A stretch of 7,123 bases of DNA from Alphaproteobacteria bacterium (GCA_017476085.1 JAFVEJ010000094.1:1-7123); one strand, 5' to 3'; positions 1-6,868 are shown, counted from the first letter of the stretch. Program-made: numbers and translations. Notes: generated by a model not told the origin, from the letters alone.

Positions 1-1
1 A

Positions 2-706
2 ACGGGAGATTTCAAATTTCAGCCCGGCCCGATTTTTCATAATTTGATTTTGGCGGATGAAATCAACCGTGCGCCGGCAAAAGTTCAGTCGGCTTTGCTG
101 GAAGGAATGGCCGAACGACAAGTGACCGTCGGCGGCAAAACGTATAAATTGCCTCAGCTGTTTATGGTAATGGCTACTCAAAACCAGATAGAGCAGGAGG
201 GGACATATCCGTTGCCGGAAGCGCAATTAGACCGTTTTTTGATGTATGTTAAAATAGATCAGCCCGATGCTGCCGCCGAACGCCGGATTCTGCAGCTGGT
301 TCGCAACGAAGCATTGACGGAAGGAGAAATCGGCAAAATAGAAGTTATGCCGCAGTCCAGAGTGTTTTCCGCTCGTAAAGAGGCATTGAATGTGCATCTT
401 TCCCCCGCTTTGGAGGAATACATTGTTCAGCTGATTATGGCGACGCGCCGTCCGCAGGCGTATGATGAAAAGTTTTCACGCTGGGTGTCTTTCGGGGCAA
501 GCCCGCGCGGAACAATCGCTTTAGACCGCTGCGCGCGTGCCAGAACATGGCTGGCCGGGAGGGATTATGTTTTGCCGGAAGACATTCATGCCGTTGTGCA
601 TGACGTTTTGCGCCACCGCATTATTTTAACTTTTGAAGCCGAAGCCGAAGGCGTGACGCCGGACAGTTTCATAGATACTTTATTATCACAGGTGCCGTTG
701 CCGTAA
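2..706 (+). CDS. MoxR-family AAA+ ATPase, 5' truncated by window edge
   Basis: Cytosolic AAA+ ATPase of the MoxR family, which works with VWA-domain proteins as a chaperone-like or maturation factor. The reading frame is open from base 2, giving TGDFKFQPGPIFHN before the Walker B motif LILADE (nt 44-61), so the TTG at 44 is internal and not the start. Visible motifs are the MoxR signature DEINRAPAKVQSALLE after Walker B, sensor 1 ATQN (nt 173-184), the LPEAQLDRF segment with the probable arginine finger (nt 212-238), and a sensor 2-like ASPRG (nt 497-511) in the C-terminal lid domain. Full-length MoxR proteins are about 320-335 residues, so roughly 100 residues including Walker A lie upstream of the window. 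Its stop overlaps the next start by one base (TAATG). The family call is secure; the substrate is unknown. Confidence 0.96.
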   Translation, partial: TGDFKFQPGPIFHNLILADEINRAPAKVQSALLEGMAERQVTVGGKTYKLPQLFMVMATQNQIEQEGTYPLPEAQLDRFLMYVKIDQPDAAAERRILQLVRNEALTEGEIGKIEVMPQSRVFSARKEALNVHLSPALEEYIVQLIMATRRPQAYDEKFSRWVSFGASPRGTIALDRCARARTWLAGRDYVLPEDIHAVVHDVLRHRIILTFEAEAEGVTPDSFIDTLLSQVPLP

Positions 707-1680
707 TGTTAGACCGGTTAAAGACTTTTTTTCATAAACAGGCGACTGATCCGACTTCTTCGTTTCAGGAAGAAGGGGACGGCGTTCATATGTCTTTGCC
801 GGAACTGTTGGCGCAAAAACGGTTTGTACCGCTTTTATCTTTTGATTCTCTCGGCTTTTCAAAAGCGGAAGGGTTGGGATTGCACCGCTCTCCTTTCCGC
901 GGCAGAGGAATGGAATTTGACGAAGTACGCGCTTATCATCAAGGCGATGATATTCGTTTGATAGATTGGCGCGTAACGGCCAGAACAGGCAAGGCGCATA
1001 CTAAACTTTATCGGGAAGAACGAGATCGCCCGGTTCTGTTTTTGGCGGATTTTCGTCCTCGCATGCATTTCGGCACGCGCAAGGCGTTTAAATCGGTTAT
1101 CGCGGCCCGCGTATTGGCGGCTTTAGCTTGGGCGTCTCGGGAACATGGGGACAAAATCGGCGCGATTGTGTTATCGGCCGCTCATTACTTTAAAATAGCG
1201 CCGCACAGACAGTTGCGCCGATTGATGGAAGTTTTCAATGCGGCTGTTGTAGCGGCGAATGATGAGGATAAATCCAAAGGAATATCTTTGGATGATGCTT
1301 TGGCTGAATTGCGACGTGTCAGCAAAAACGGCGGTCGTGTGTATATCATCAGTGATTTTTATGGTTTTGACGAAGAATGCAAAAAGCATCTGACATATAT
1401 TTCCCGTCACTGCGATGTGGTGTGCGTGCAGATTTTTGACCCGCTGGAAGAAGTGCCGCCGCCGCCGGGAGCCTATCGCATCAGCGACGGGCACCGTATT
1501 GTGACAATTTATACGGATGATGAAAAATGGCGTGAAGAATATGAAAAAATGTTCGTCGAACCGCGCCGCGATTTGAAAACTTTTTGTGAAAGCAGGCATA
1601 TTATTTACATCGGACTTCGCACGGATCAGGATATGATTCAAACCGTGCGTCGGGGTGTTTTAACCGCAGGAGAAAAGTAA
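706..1680 (+). CDS. DUF58 protein (VWA-like MoxR partner)
   Basis: Soluble 324-residue DUF58 protein, the standard companion of MoxR in these operons. The DUF58 hallmark runs through residues 66-107: GRGMEFDEVRAYHQGDD, then IDWRVTARTG and KLYREERDR. The rest has a degenerate VWA-like pattern: the first metal-site segment is D115-F-R-P-R (intact MIDAS would be DxSxS), and IISDF (D217) is at the third-strand position. The DPLEEVPPPPG segment (residues 245-255) is also typical of the family. No signal peptide or convincing membrane span is seen, so it is probably cytosolic. The start at 706 is chosen for its one-base overlap with the moxR stop. An alternative ATG at 790 has AAGGGG 11 nt upstream and would remove a poorly conserved 28-residue leader. 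Biochemical role unknown. Confidence 0.93.
   Translation: MLDRLKTFFHKQATDPTSSFQEEGDGVHMSLPELLAQKRFVPLLSFDSLGFSKAEGLGLHRSPFRGRGMEFDEVRAYHQGDDIRLIDWRVTARTGKAHTKLYREERDRPVLFLADFRPRMHFGTRKAFKSVIAARVLAALAWASREHGDKIGAIVLSAAHYFKIAPHRQLRRLMEVFNAAVVAANDEDKSKGISLDDALAELRRVSKNGGRVYIISDFYGFDEECKKHLTYISRHCDVVCVQIFDPLEEVPPPPGAYRISDGHRIVTIYTDDEKWREEYEKMFVEPRRDLKTFCESRHIIYIGLRTDQDMIQTVRRGVLTAGEK
1668..1672 (+). promoter_or_regulatory. Shine-Dalgarno site for the DUF4381 gene
   Basis: AGGAG lies 8 nt before the ATG at 1681, inside the last codons of the DUF58 gene. It supports that start, which directly abuts the preceding TAA stop with no gap. Confidence 0.75.
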
Positions 1681-2157
1681 ATGCAAGGACAGGGAATTGA
1701 TTTATCCGGATTAAGAGATATTCATTTGCCTGCAATTCCTTCCGTATGGCCATTGCCCGCAATCTTTTGGATAGTTCTTTTATCTTGTTTCCTCGGAGCA
1801 TTTGCCTGTTATCAGATATGGCGCTATATTCATAGAATAACAGCTAAGAAATACGCAAACCGTGAAGTTGAACGTATTGCTGATCGTTTTAGAGGGAATA
1901 ACTATAAAATTTCTTCTGAAATATGCTTGCTTCTGCGTCGGATTGCTTTGATGAAGTTTAAACGTGAAAATATTTCTTTGCTGTCCGGAAAAGATTGGCG
2001 GCAATTTCTTGAAAAAACAACAAAAAAGACCGTTTTTGCAGGGCAGGCGGGAGATATTGTGGAAAATATTATGTTTATTCCGCCCAATCGGTTTCGTTAT
2101 CAGGATGTTGCTTCTTTAATTAATGCGGCAAAAGAGTGGATAACTGAAAATACATGA
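1681..2157 (+). CDS. DUF4381 small membrane protein of the MoxR/VWA operon
   Basis: A 158-residue protein matching DUF4381, a family seen between DUF58 and the VWA genes in proteobacterial MoxR operons. The N-terminus has the family pattern LRDIHLPAIPSVWPLP (residues 11-26). A single transmembrane segment follows at about 25-46, then a basic, probably cytosolic domain with LLLRRIALMKFKRE (83-96) and GKDWRQFLE (103-111). The end resembles the family's proline/tyrosine segment (PPNRFRY, 134-140). Function is unknown; a membrane adaptor between MoxR/DUF58 and the VWA proteins is only inference. The gene abuts DUF58 upstream and shares ATGA with batA downstream. Its base composition is clearly more AT-rich than the neighbours (about 35% GC over 1801-2040). 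Confidence 0.88.
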   Translation: MQGQGIDLSGLRDIHLPAIPSVWPLPAIFWIVLLSCFLGAFACYQIWRYIHRITAKKYANREVERIADRFRGNNYKISSEICLLLRRIALMKFKRENISLLSGKDWRQFLEKTTKKTVFAGQAGDIVENIMFIPPNRFRYQDVASLINAAKEWITENT

Positions 2158-3116
2158 TTCATTTTGCCTGGCCATTGATTTTCCTGTGTTTGCCGTTGCC
2201 TTTATTGGTGCGTGGGCTTTTTTCGGCGGGCAGGGAAAATACGGCGGCAATAAAAGTTCCTTTTTTCGCGGAAATTAAGACGGCTTCCAAAAAACGCCGT
2301 TTTATGCATACAGGAGAGCAAACGCCTTTGCTGTGGCTTTTATGGGGGCTGCTGGTGGTCGCTGCGGCCAGGCCGCAAATTTCAAGCGGGATTCAGGAAT
2401 ATACGGTTCCCGTGCGGGACATTATGCTGACATTGGATATTTCCCGCTCTATGCTTCATCAGGATATGAATGAGGCCGGCAAAAGCCGCTTGGAGGCGGT
2501 AAAAGAAGCCGCCGTCGCATTTGCAGCTATGCGGCAAAACGATCGGATCGGAATTGTTTTGTTTTCGGAACAAACCAGTTTATATGTGCCTTTGACGGTT
2601 GATTCCGCAGCGCTGTATAAAATGCTGAGCGGCGTTCAGGCCGGATTGTTGGGATCATTGACTGCCATCGGTGACGCAATGGCCTTATCTTTGAGGTATT
2701 TGGAAAGCAGCGATGCCAAACATAAAATTATCGTGCTGCTGACAGACGGCATCAATAATGCGGGGAATGTTTTGCCGGAAGAAGCGTTGGACGCTGCAAA
2801 ACGGGACGGCGTTACGATTTATACAATCGGAGTCGGATCGCCGGATGCCGATCAGAACATAGGCGTTGACGTGGCTTTTTTAAGGCGCGCGGCGGAGGAA
2901 ACGGGCGGACTGTTCTTTATGGCCAAAGATCAGGATGCCGTAACCGATGCTTATGCGAAAATTTCGCGGAACGAGCCGTTATCAAAAGCTTCGGTTTACC
3001 TGATGAAACAGAAGGAAATGTATTTTTGGCCTTTATTGGTTTTTGCGCTGATTGTTTCCGTTATTGTTTTTAAACGTCTTATCGGCCGCATTATTTTTGC
3101 GCGGGGAGGCGGATAA
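2154..3116 (+). CDS. batA: BatA-like membrane-anchored VWA protein
   Basis: A 320-residue membrane protein with a von Willebrand factor A domain, the BatA-type component. Hydrophobic segments lie at about 3-20 and 56-72, followed by the VWA domain (about 88-275) and a C-terminal membrane span at about 289-307 before a basic tail. The metal-ion-dependent adhesion site looks complete: DISRS at 95-99, T170 in GSLTAIGDA, and D198 in LLTDG. An intact MIDAS suggests divalent-metal-dependent binding of a partner or substrate. The start at 2154 shares ATGA with the DUF4381 stop; no good Shine-Dalgarno is near, which suggests translational coupling. Length and layout are normal for the family. The symbol is by similarity to Bacteroides aerotolerance loci, and the role in this organism is not known. 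Confidence 0.93.
   Translation: MIHFAWPLIFLCLPLPLLVRGLFSAGRENTAAIKVPFFAEIKTASKKRRFMHTGEQTPLLWLLWGLLVVAAARPQISSGIQEYTVPVRDIMLTLDISRSMLHQDMNEAGKSRLEAVKEAAVAFAAMRQNDRIGIVLFSEQTSLYVPLTVDSAALYKMLSGVQAGLLGSLTAIGDAMALSLRYLESSDAKHKIIVLLTDGINNAGNVLPEEALDAAKRDGVTIYTIGVGSPDADQNIGVDVAFLRRAAEETGGLFFMAKDQDAVTDAYAKISRNEPLSKASVYLMKQKEMYFWPLLVFALIVSVIVFKRLIGRIIFARGGG
3103..3109 (+). promoter_or_regulatory. Strong Shine-Dalgarno site for batB
   Basis: GGGGAGG ends 6 nt before the ATG at 3116, within the final codons of batA. It is the strongest ribosome binding site in the operon and fixes the batB start, which also overlaps the batA stop as TAATG. Confidence 0.8.
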
Positions 3117-4903
3117 TGGATTTTTCCGTCGTGCGTCCTTGGGCTTTTGCGTTTTTTATTCCGGCTGTTCTTTTTTGTTTTTTCAAACTTAAATCCGTTC
3201 AGGCATGGTTGGGCATCGTTGATGCGCATCTGCTTGATTCTTTGCTGGTCAGGACGTGTGTGCGTTTGAAAGAACGATTGGGGGCTTTTTTTCTGATTTT
3301 ATGTGTTTGTTCCATTCTTGGCGCTTTGGCGGGGATTTCTTTAAAAAACGGGCAAACGGATCTGTACAGTCCGAAATCTCCGGCGGTTATCGTACTGGAT
3401 ATTTCTTTGTCTATGAAAGTTAAGGATATACATCCCAATCGCTTCAGCCGCGCGGTTTTTAAAATTTACGATTTATTGGAGGAATTAAAAGGAATCCCTG
3501 TTTCTTTGATTGTTTTTACAAACGAACCGTATCAACTGATTCCTGCGACCGCCGATAAAGGCGTGATAGAAGCCGTTTTGCCGTTATTGAATTTTTCTTT
3601 AATGCCGTCTCAAGGATCCAGAACGGACAGGGCAGTGGAAGAAGCGCTGAAGGCCATTAAAGACGCCGGAGCGGAGTTCGGAGATATCTTTTTAATTACG
3701 GACGGCGCGGAAGATATTTTGGAGATGCAGGATAAAACAGACGCTTTAATTCAATCCGCCGCTCAAAAAGGCAGTCGTCTGTTCATATTAGGCACAGGGA
3801 CGCCGCAGGGCGGACAGCTGTTTGAAAAAGAAGATATTCCTGTTTTGGATGTTTTGGGAAATCCTATCATTCATCGGTTAAAAGAAGGCTATTTAAAACG
3901 TTTGGCAAAGCTCGGCGGCGGAGAATACGCCCGGGTGCAGACCGATGATTCCGATATAGCATTGTTGATGAAAGCCCGAAAATCAAAGCTTGCGGCTGGC
4001 GAAAAAAGCGCGTTAACGGATAAATCCCTTAACGATCGGGGATATTGGTTTTTAATTTTGCCGTTAATCGGTTTTCCTTTTTTGTTCCAAAAGGGTCGAT
4101 TGTTGGTTGTTTTATTGTGTCTGTGGGTTTTTGTTCCTGCGCGGGCGGATACTTTGGAATACTTTCTTTCTCCTTCCGGCGCTGCTATGCGGCGCTTGGA
4201 GCAGGGCAATCAAGAAGGGGCCGTTGAAACGGCTGTTCGGTCAAACAATTTTATCGCTCTCTATAATGTCGGAACCAAGCTGATTTCTTTGGAAAATTAT
4301 CCTCAGGCAATCGATTTGCTGGAAAAAGCCGTTCAACTGCGTCCGTATGATGAAAGTGCTCAAATCAATTTGGAAATCGCCCGCAGATTGAATGATAAAC
4401 CGGCTAACGATCAAACCCCTGATGCCGGCGAAAACGATCAAGCGCAAAATCAGGATCAGTCCGGCGGAAAAGAAGGGAAGGAAGAGGAAGAAAACAATTT
4501 AAACCAAAATAGAAACAATGATCTTCAACACAATGATAATAAAGAAAATTCTGAAAATGAAGCGGGAGATCAAAACGAAAATTCAAACGCAGAAAACGCT
4601 TCAGAATCAAATGATCCGCAAAAGGAAAATCAGAACGACAACGCGGATTCTTCAAATCGGGATGATTCTTCTTCGGAAAAAGAGGAAAATGCTTCCGCTG
4701 AATCTGGAGAAGGAAGCGGCAATGCGGAAGATGAAGAGTCGGATGATTCCGAGAATGAAGAGAATGCTTCGGGCGAACAAAATAATGAAAACAAAATGCT
4801 TCCGGTTCATGAAGATCCTTTAACCTTATTGCGTCATAAAATTTTGTTTTTATATCGGGAAAAGCGTTACAATGAAGAAAATCAAATCGGGGCGCAATGG
4901 TAA
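3116..4903 (+). CDS. batB: BatB-BatC fusion: VWA membrane protein with TPR and acidic Asn-rich linker
   Basis: A 595-residue protein that joins BatB (VWA) and BatC (TPR). In order: hydrophobic segments at about 7-24 and 55-74; a VWA domain (about 88-285) with an apparently complete MIDAS (DISLS 95-99, T170, D196 in ITDG); hydrophobic stretches at about 310-325 and 327-341 ending in a signal-peptidase-like PARAD; one clear TPR-like repeat at about 378-425 (NVGTKLISLENYPQAIDLLEKA). Then comes a low-complexity linker at 431-560, in which 81 of 130 residues are N, E, D or Q by my count. The final 33 residues hold DPLTLLRHKILFLYREKR, which resembles the conserved DDPGGLLRRKF-type C-terminus I recall for proteobacterial VWA-TPR proteins. 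The fusion is therefore a known architecture and not an assembly artefact. The stop overlaps the batD start by 7 nt. Confidence 0.92.
   Translation: MDFSVVRPWAFAFFIPAVLFCFFKLKSVQAWLGIVDAHLLDSLLVRTCVRLKERLGAFFLILCVCSILGALAGISLKNGQTDLYSPKSPAVIVLDISLSMKVKDIHPNRFSRAVFKIYDLLEELKGIPVSLIVFTNEPYQLIPATADKGVIEAVLPLLNFSLMPSQGSRTDRAVEEALKAIKDAGAEFGDIFLITDGAEDILEMQDKTDALIQSAAQKGSRLFILGTGTPQGGQLFEKEDIPVLDVLGNPIIHRLKEGYLKRLAKLGGGEYARVQTDDSDIALLMKARKSKLAAGEKSALTDKSLNDRGYWFLILPLIGFPFLFQKGRLLVVLLCLWVFVPARADTLEYFLSPSGAAMRRLEQGNQEGAVETAVRSNNFIALYNVGTKLISLENYPQAIDLLEKAVQLRPYDESAQINLEIARRLNDKPANDQTPDAGENDQAQNQDQSGGKEGKEEEENNLNQNRNNDLQHNDNKENSENEAGDQNENSNAENASESNDPQKENQNDNADSSNRDDSSSEKEENASAESGEGSGNAEDEESDDSENEENASGEQNNENKMLPVHEDPLTLLRHKILFLYREKRYNEENQIGAQW
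4406..4795 (+). repeat. Low-complexity, purine-rich coding segment (N/E/D/Q-rich linker of BatB-BatC)
   Basis: The 130 codons for residues 431-560 use mostly AAT/AAC, GAA, GAT and CAA/CAG, giving a strongly A- and G-rich + strand. My count is 29 Asn, 26 Glu, 15 Asp and 11 Gln, with only two leucines as large hydrophobic residues and no aromatics. No fixed repeat unit is visible. The encoded segment should be disordered and highly negative. The skewed composition also keeps other frames open on both strands here, and those are not considered genes. Confidence 0.85.
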
Positions 4904-6252
4904 AAAAGTTCTTCCTTTCTTTTTTGATGATTCTGTTCGGTTCCAAAACGGGACGAACCGAACCGCAGCGCTTGTCTTTATTTTTTGAGCCTCCCGCGAA
5001 AGAGGCCTATATCGGTCAGGAAGTTCAATTTCAAATCAAAATACTGGACAGAATCGGTCTGAAAGACATCGACATCATTCCGGCGGAATGGCCAAATGCG
5101 GATATTTTTTTAATAAAAAAAACAACTTATCAGGAAGCGGTTGATAAAAGAGTATCTTACACCGCGAACGAATTTGTTTTCAGCCTGATTCCAAAATCTT
5201 GGGGAGAAATGTTTTTTCCGTCGTTTTGTTTGGGGGCCAATGCGCCGACTTTGATATCCGCAAGAGGTTTGCCGAAAGATCTTAAAATTTTTGAGGACGG
5301 AAAAATCGGAATTTGTTCCCCGTCGTTTTCAATAACGGTTAAGGAATTACCGAAATATCCGCGCCGTTTGTTTGCGGCGACTGATGTTAAATTATTTGAC
5401 GGCGTCGTTCCTAAATCGCAAACGATTCCGGTAGGGACGCCGATAAAAAGATCTTTATTACTGGCGGCTCAGGGAACTTTGCCGGCGTTTTTGCCGGATT
5501 TTCAAATGGGGCAAATAAAAATCGGCCGGTTTTATAACGGCAAAACGGAAAGGAGTATGCCGCAGTTTAAAGAAGGCGTTGCCGCGGCTTTGCGTCAAAC
5601 GATTATTTTTATTCCACGACAGGCCGGAAACTTTATTTTGCCGGAAGTTAAAGTTCCATGGCTGAATACGCGGACCGGAAAAATAGAAACATCTGTCGTT
5701 CCTTCTTATACTCTGACTGTGTTGCCTGATCCTGAGGCGGCAAAGGAAGATTTAAAAACGCCTGTTTTGCAAGCAGCAGCAGAAACGGAAAAAGAAAAAA
5801 TAAAAATCAACAAGTTTCTTATTGGAATAATTCCGTTTCTTTTCATTGTCTTAGGGATGTTTTTTTATAAGATTCTGAAAAAGAAGCAAGCCCGGGCTCG
5901 TTTGGTCAAAGCTGTGGAAGAAGCTTGTTTGAAAGGGGATTTTAATGCCGCTTCTTCGGCAATCCTGGCTTGGGCGGCAGCGATCTGTCCCGATTGTTCT
6001 TTTTTCAATTTGACGGATGTGAAAAGACTTTTTGCAGGCAAATCCGATGAATTTGTCCGGCGGTTGGAAGAATTGGAAATGTATTTGTACGGAACGGGAC
6101 GTTTTGCCAAACATTTACCTATGGCTAAGGAAAATCTTGGCAAAGATATCTGCAATGCTTTTAAAGAGGCTGTTCAGTTAAAAATTCAAACAAAAACAGA
6201 AAAAAAGGAACATTTGCCGCGTTTATATCCCGATGATTCTATTTTGCCATAA
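4897..6252 (+). CDS. batD: BatD-like protein (oxygen-tolerance family), periplasmic with one membrane anchor
   Basis: A 451-residue BatD-type protein. Residues 1-15 (MVKKFFLSFLMILFG) look like a signal sequence, though no clear AxA cleavage site follows. Residues about 23-280 form a beta-strand-rich region expected in the periplasm (for example YIGQEVQFQIKI and FIPRQAGNFILPEVKVPW). A transmembrane span at about 307-324 is followed by KILKKKQARAR and an approximately 125-residue cytosolic helical domain ending in LPRLYP, a family-like terminus. Cysteines at 111 and 139 are periplasmic, and a CPDC motif sits at 364-367 in the cytosolic part. The start at 4897 overlaps the batB stop by 7 nt and has only a weak GGGG before it, so coupled re-initiation is likely. 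Function within the Bat complex is not established. Confidence 0.9.
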   Translation: MVKKFFLSFLMILFGSKTGRTEPQRLSLFFEPPAKEAYIGQEVQFQIKILDRIGLKDIDIIPAEWPNADIFLIKKTTYQEAVDKRVSYTANEFVFSLIPKSWGEMFFPSFCLGANAPTLISARGLPKDLKIFEDGKIGICSPSFSITVKELPKYPRRLFAATDVKLFDGVVPKSQTIPVGTPIKRSLLLAAQGTLPAFLPDFQMGQIKIGRFYNGKTERSMPQFKEGVAAALRQTIIFIPRQAGNFILPEVKVPWLNTRTGKIETSVVPSYTLTVLPDPEAAKEDLKTPVLQAAAETEKEKIKINKFLIGIIPFLFIVLGMFFYKILKKKQARARLVKAVEEACLKGDFNAASSAILAWAAAICPDCSFFNLTDVKRLFAGKSDEFVRRLEELEMYLYGTGRFAKHLPMAKENLGKDICNAFKEAVQLKIQTKTEKKEHLPRLYPDDSILP

Positions 6253-6784
6253 TAACGGCATCTTCCGAAGGAAAACCGCACGGGGTAAAAAATCTTTCAA
6301 TTCTTCCCGTTTCGACAAAGCCTTTTTTGGAATACAAGCCGCGAGCCGCCGTCCAGTTTTCTGAAACAATTAAAATCTCTTTTTTGACGGAGGGAAATTG
6401 CGTCTTTATTTTTTCTTCCAATGCCCGAAACAGCGCCTGTCCGATTTTCTGACCGCGCCATGAACGCAGCGTGCCGAAAGAGGTAATGTATAAATATCGG
6501 CCGCTGCGGTTATGAATTGTTTGCGGATTGTGCCCCAAAGCCAACGTTTCCGGCGAAACGCTGTAATCCTTCAGCCAGATTTCACTGGAAATATAGCCGC
6601 CGATTTCGCCTGTTTCGATATTTTGAGCTATCAGAAAACCTTCAGGAAAAACGTCGATGCGTTTTAAGTATAATTCCTTTTCTTCCCGTACTCCTGGCAA
6701 AAAGCTTTCATCCTCTATTTGCATAATGGCCTCAATATCAGCGGGAAGGGCGCTCCTGATAGTAATTTTGTCGGTATTCGGCAT
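6239..6784 (-). CDS. GNAT-family N-acetyltransferase
   Basis: A 181-residue acetyltransferase of the GNAT superfamily, which transfers the acetyl group of acetyl-CoA to an amine. The N-terminus [19 protein letters not shown] is a typical beta1-alpha1 of the fold. The acetyl-CoA pyrophosphate-binding motif A is [18 protein letters not shown] (107-124), with Q112-x-x-G115-x-A117. Motif B is [14 protein letters not shown] (143-156) with Y151 in the usual general-acid position. The segment [10 protein letters not shown] (46-55) and GGYISSEIW (62-70) recall AANAT-like members. The substrate cannot be told from sequence; small amine or protein N-terminus are both possible. It is convergent with the bat operon, its last 14 nt overlapping the batD 3' end, and divergent from metG. 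There is no evident functional link to either. Confidence 0.93.
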   Translation of the reverse strand: MPNTDKITIRSALPADIEAIMQIEDESFLPGVREEKELYLKRIDVFPEGFLIAQNIETGEIGGYISSEIWLKDYSVSPETLALGHNPQTIHNRSGRYLYITSFGTLRSWRGQKIGQALFRALEEKIKTQFPSVKKEILIVSENWTAARGLYSKKGFVETGRIERFFTPCGFPSEDAVIMAK

Positions 6785-6790
6785 TTTTAT

Positions 6791-6795
6791 TCTCC
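6791..6795 (-). promoter_or_regulatory. Shine-Dalgarno site for the GNAT gene
   Basis: On the - strand GGAGA stands 6 nt before the ATG whose first base is 6784, supporting this start. Confidence 0.75.
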
Positions 6796-6808
6796 GTTAA
6801 ATTTGTGC

Positions 6809-6838
6809 TTGAAATCCTATGCGGAAAGCGGGTAAAAA
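6809..6838 (+). promoter_or_regulatory. Candidate metG promoter
   Basis: TTGAAA (6809-6814, five of six matches to TTGACA) and TAAAAA (6833-6838, four of six to TATAAT) are 18 nt apart in the divergent spacer. The placement gives a leader of about 30 nt before the metG ATG. This is consensus matching by eye in AT-rich DNA, so it is weak evidence. Confidence 0.3.
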
Positions 6839-6842
6839 ACAA
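6814..6842 (-). promoter_or_regulatory. Candidate promoter of the GNAT gene
   Basis: Read on the - strand, TTGTTT (6842-6837) is followed after 17 nt by TAGGAT (6819-6814), about 30 nt before the GNAT ATG. The -35 match is poor (three of six) and the -10 match moderate (four of six). It would overlap the candidate metG promoter almost completely. Confidence 0.27.
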
Positions 6843-6863
6843 TATCCATCTGTTTTTTTTTAC
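6832..6863. repeat. AT-rich inverted repeat upstream of metG
   Basis: GTAAAAAACA (6832-6841) and TGTTTTTTTTTAC (6851-6863) are complementary, with 8 contiguous pairs around a 9-nt loop and three extra T in the right arm. It ends directly before the metG Shine-Dalgarno. The stem is nearly all A-T, so it should be a weak hairpin and is unlikely to be an efficient intrinsic terminator. Confidence 0.5.
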
Positions 6864-6868
6864 AAAGG
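6864..6868 (+). promoter_or_regulatory. Shine-Dalgarno site for metG
   Basis: AAAGG lies 8 nt before the ATG at 6877, giving moderate support for that start. Confidence 0.6.

Noticed and set aside
44..706. Treating the TTG at 44 as the MoxR start
   Set aside because: The frame is open to the window edge and encodes conserved MoxR sequence before it; a start there would fall inside the Walker B strand.
1171..1641. A 156-codon open frame on the - strand inside the DUF58 gene
   Set aside because: It is antisense to a well-supported gene, has no recognisable domain and no clear ribosome binding site.
3116..4903. The internal signal-peptide-like stretch (residues 327-344) of BatB-BatC as evidence of a misassembled fusion of two genes
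   Set aside because: The frame is continuous, and VWA-TPR fusions with an internal hydrophobic pair are a known proteobacterial architecture.
4404..4946. A 180-codon open frame on the - strand opposite the batB-batC tail, and a 101-codon + frame at 4518-4823
   Set aside because: Both lie over the A/G-rich low-complexity segment, whose composition removes stops from other frames. Their translations are themselves low-complexity and match no family I know.
571..5646. The 10-mer TTTGCCGGAA occurs at 571, 795, 2771 and 5637, with a near copy at 211, which suggested an uptake-sequence-like repeat
   Set aside because: Every copy is on the coding strand and in the same frame as Leu-Pro-Glu (TTG CCG GAA). 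Preferred codons explain it; there is no copy in the intergenic spacer that I found.
6255..6300. A short palindrome TTCCGAAGGAA and a nearby A-run after batD as a terminator
   Set aside because: Only a 4-bp stem with no following T-run on the + strand, and it lies in coding sequence of the GNAT gene.
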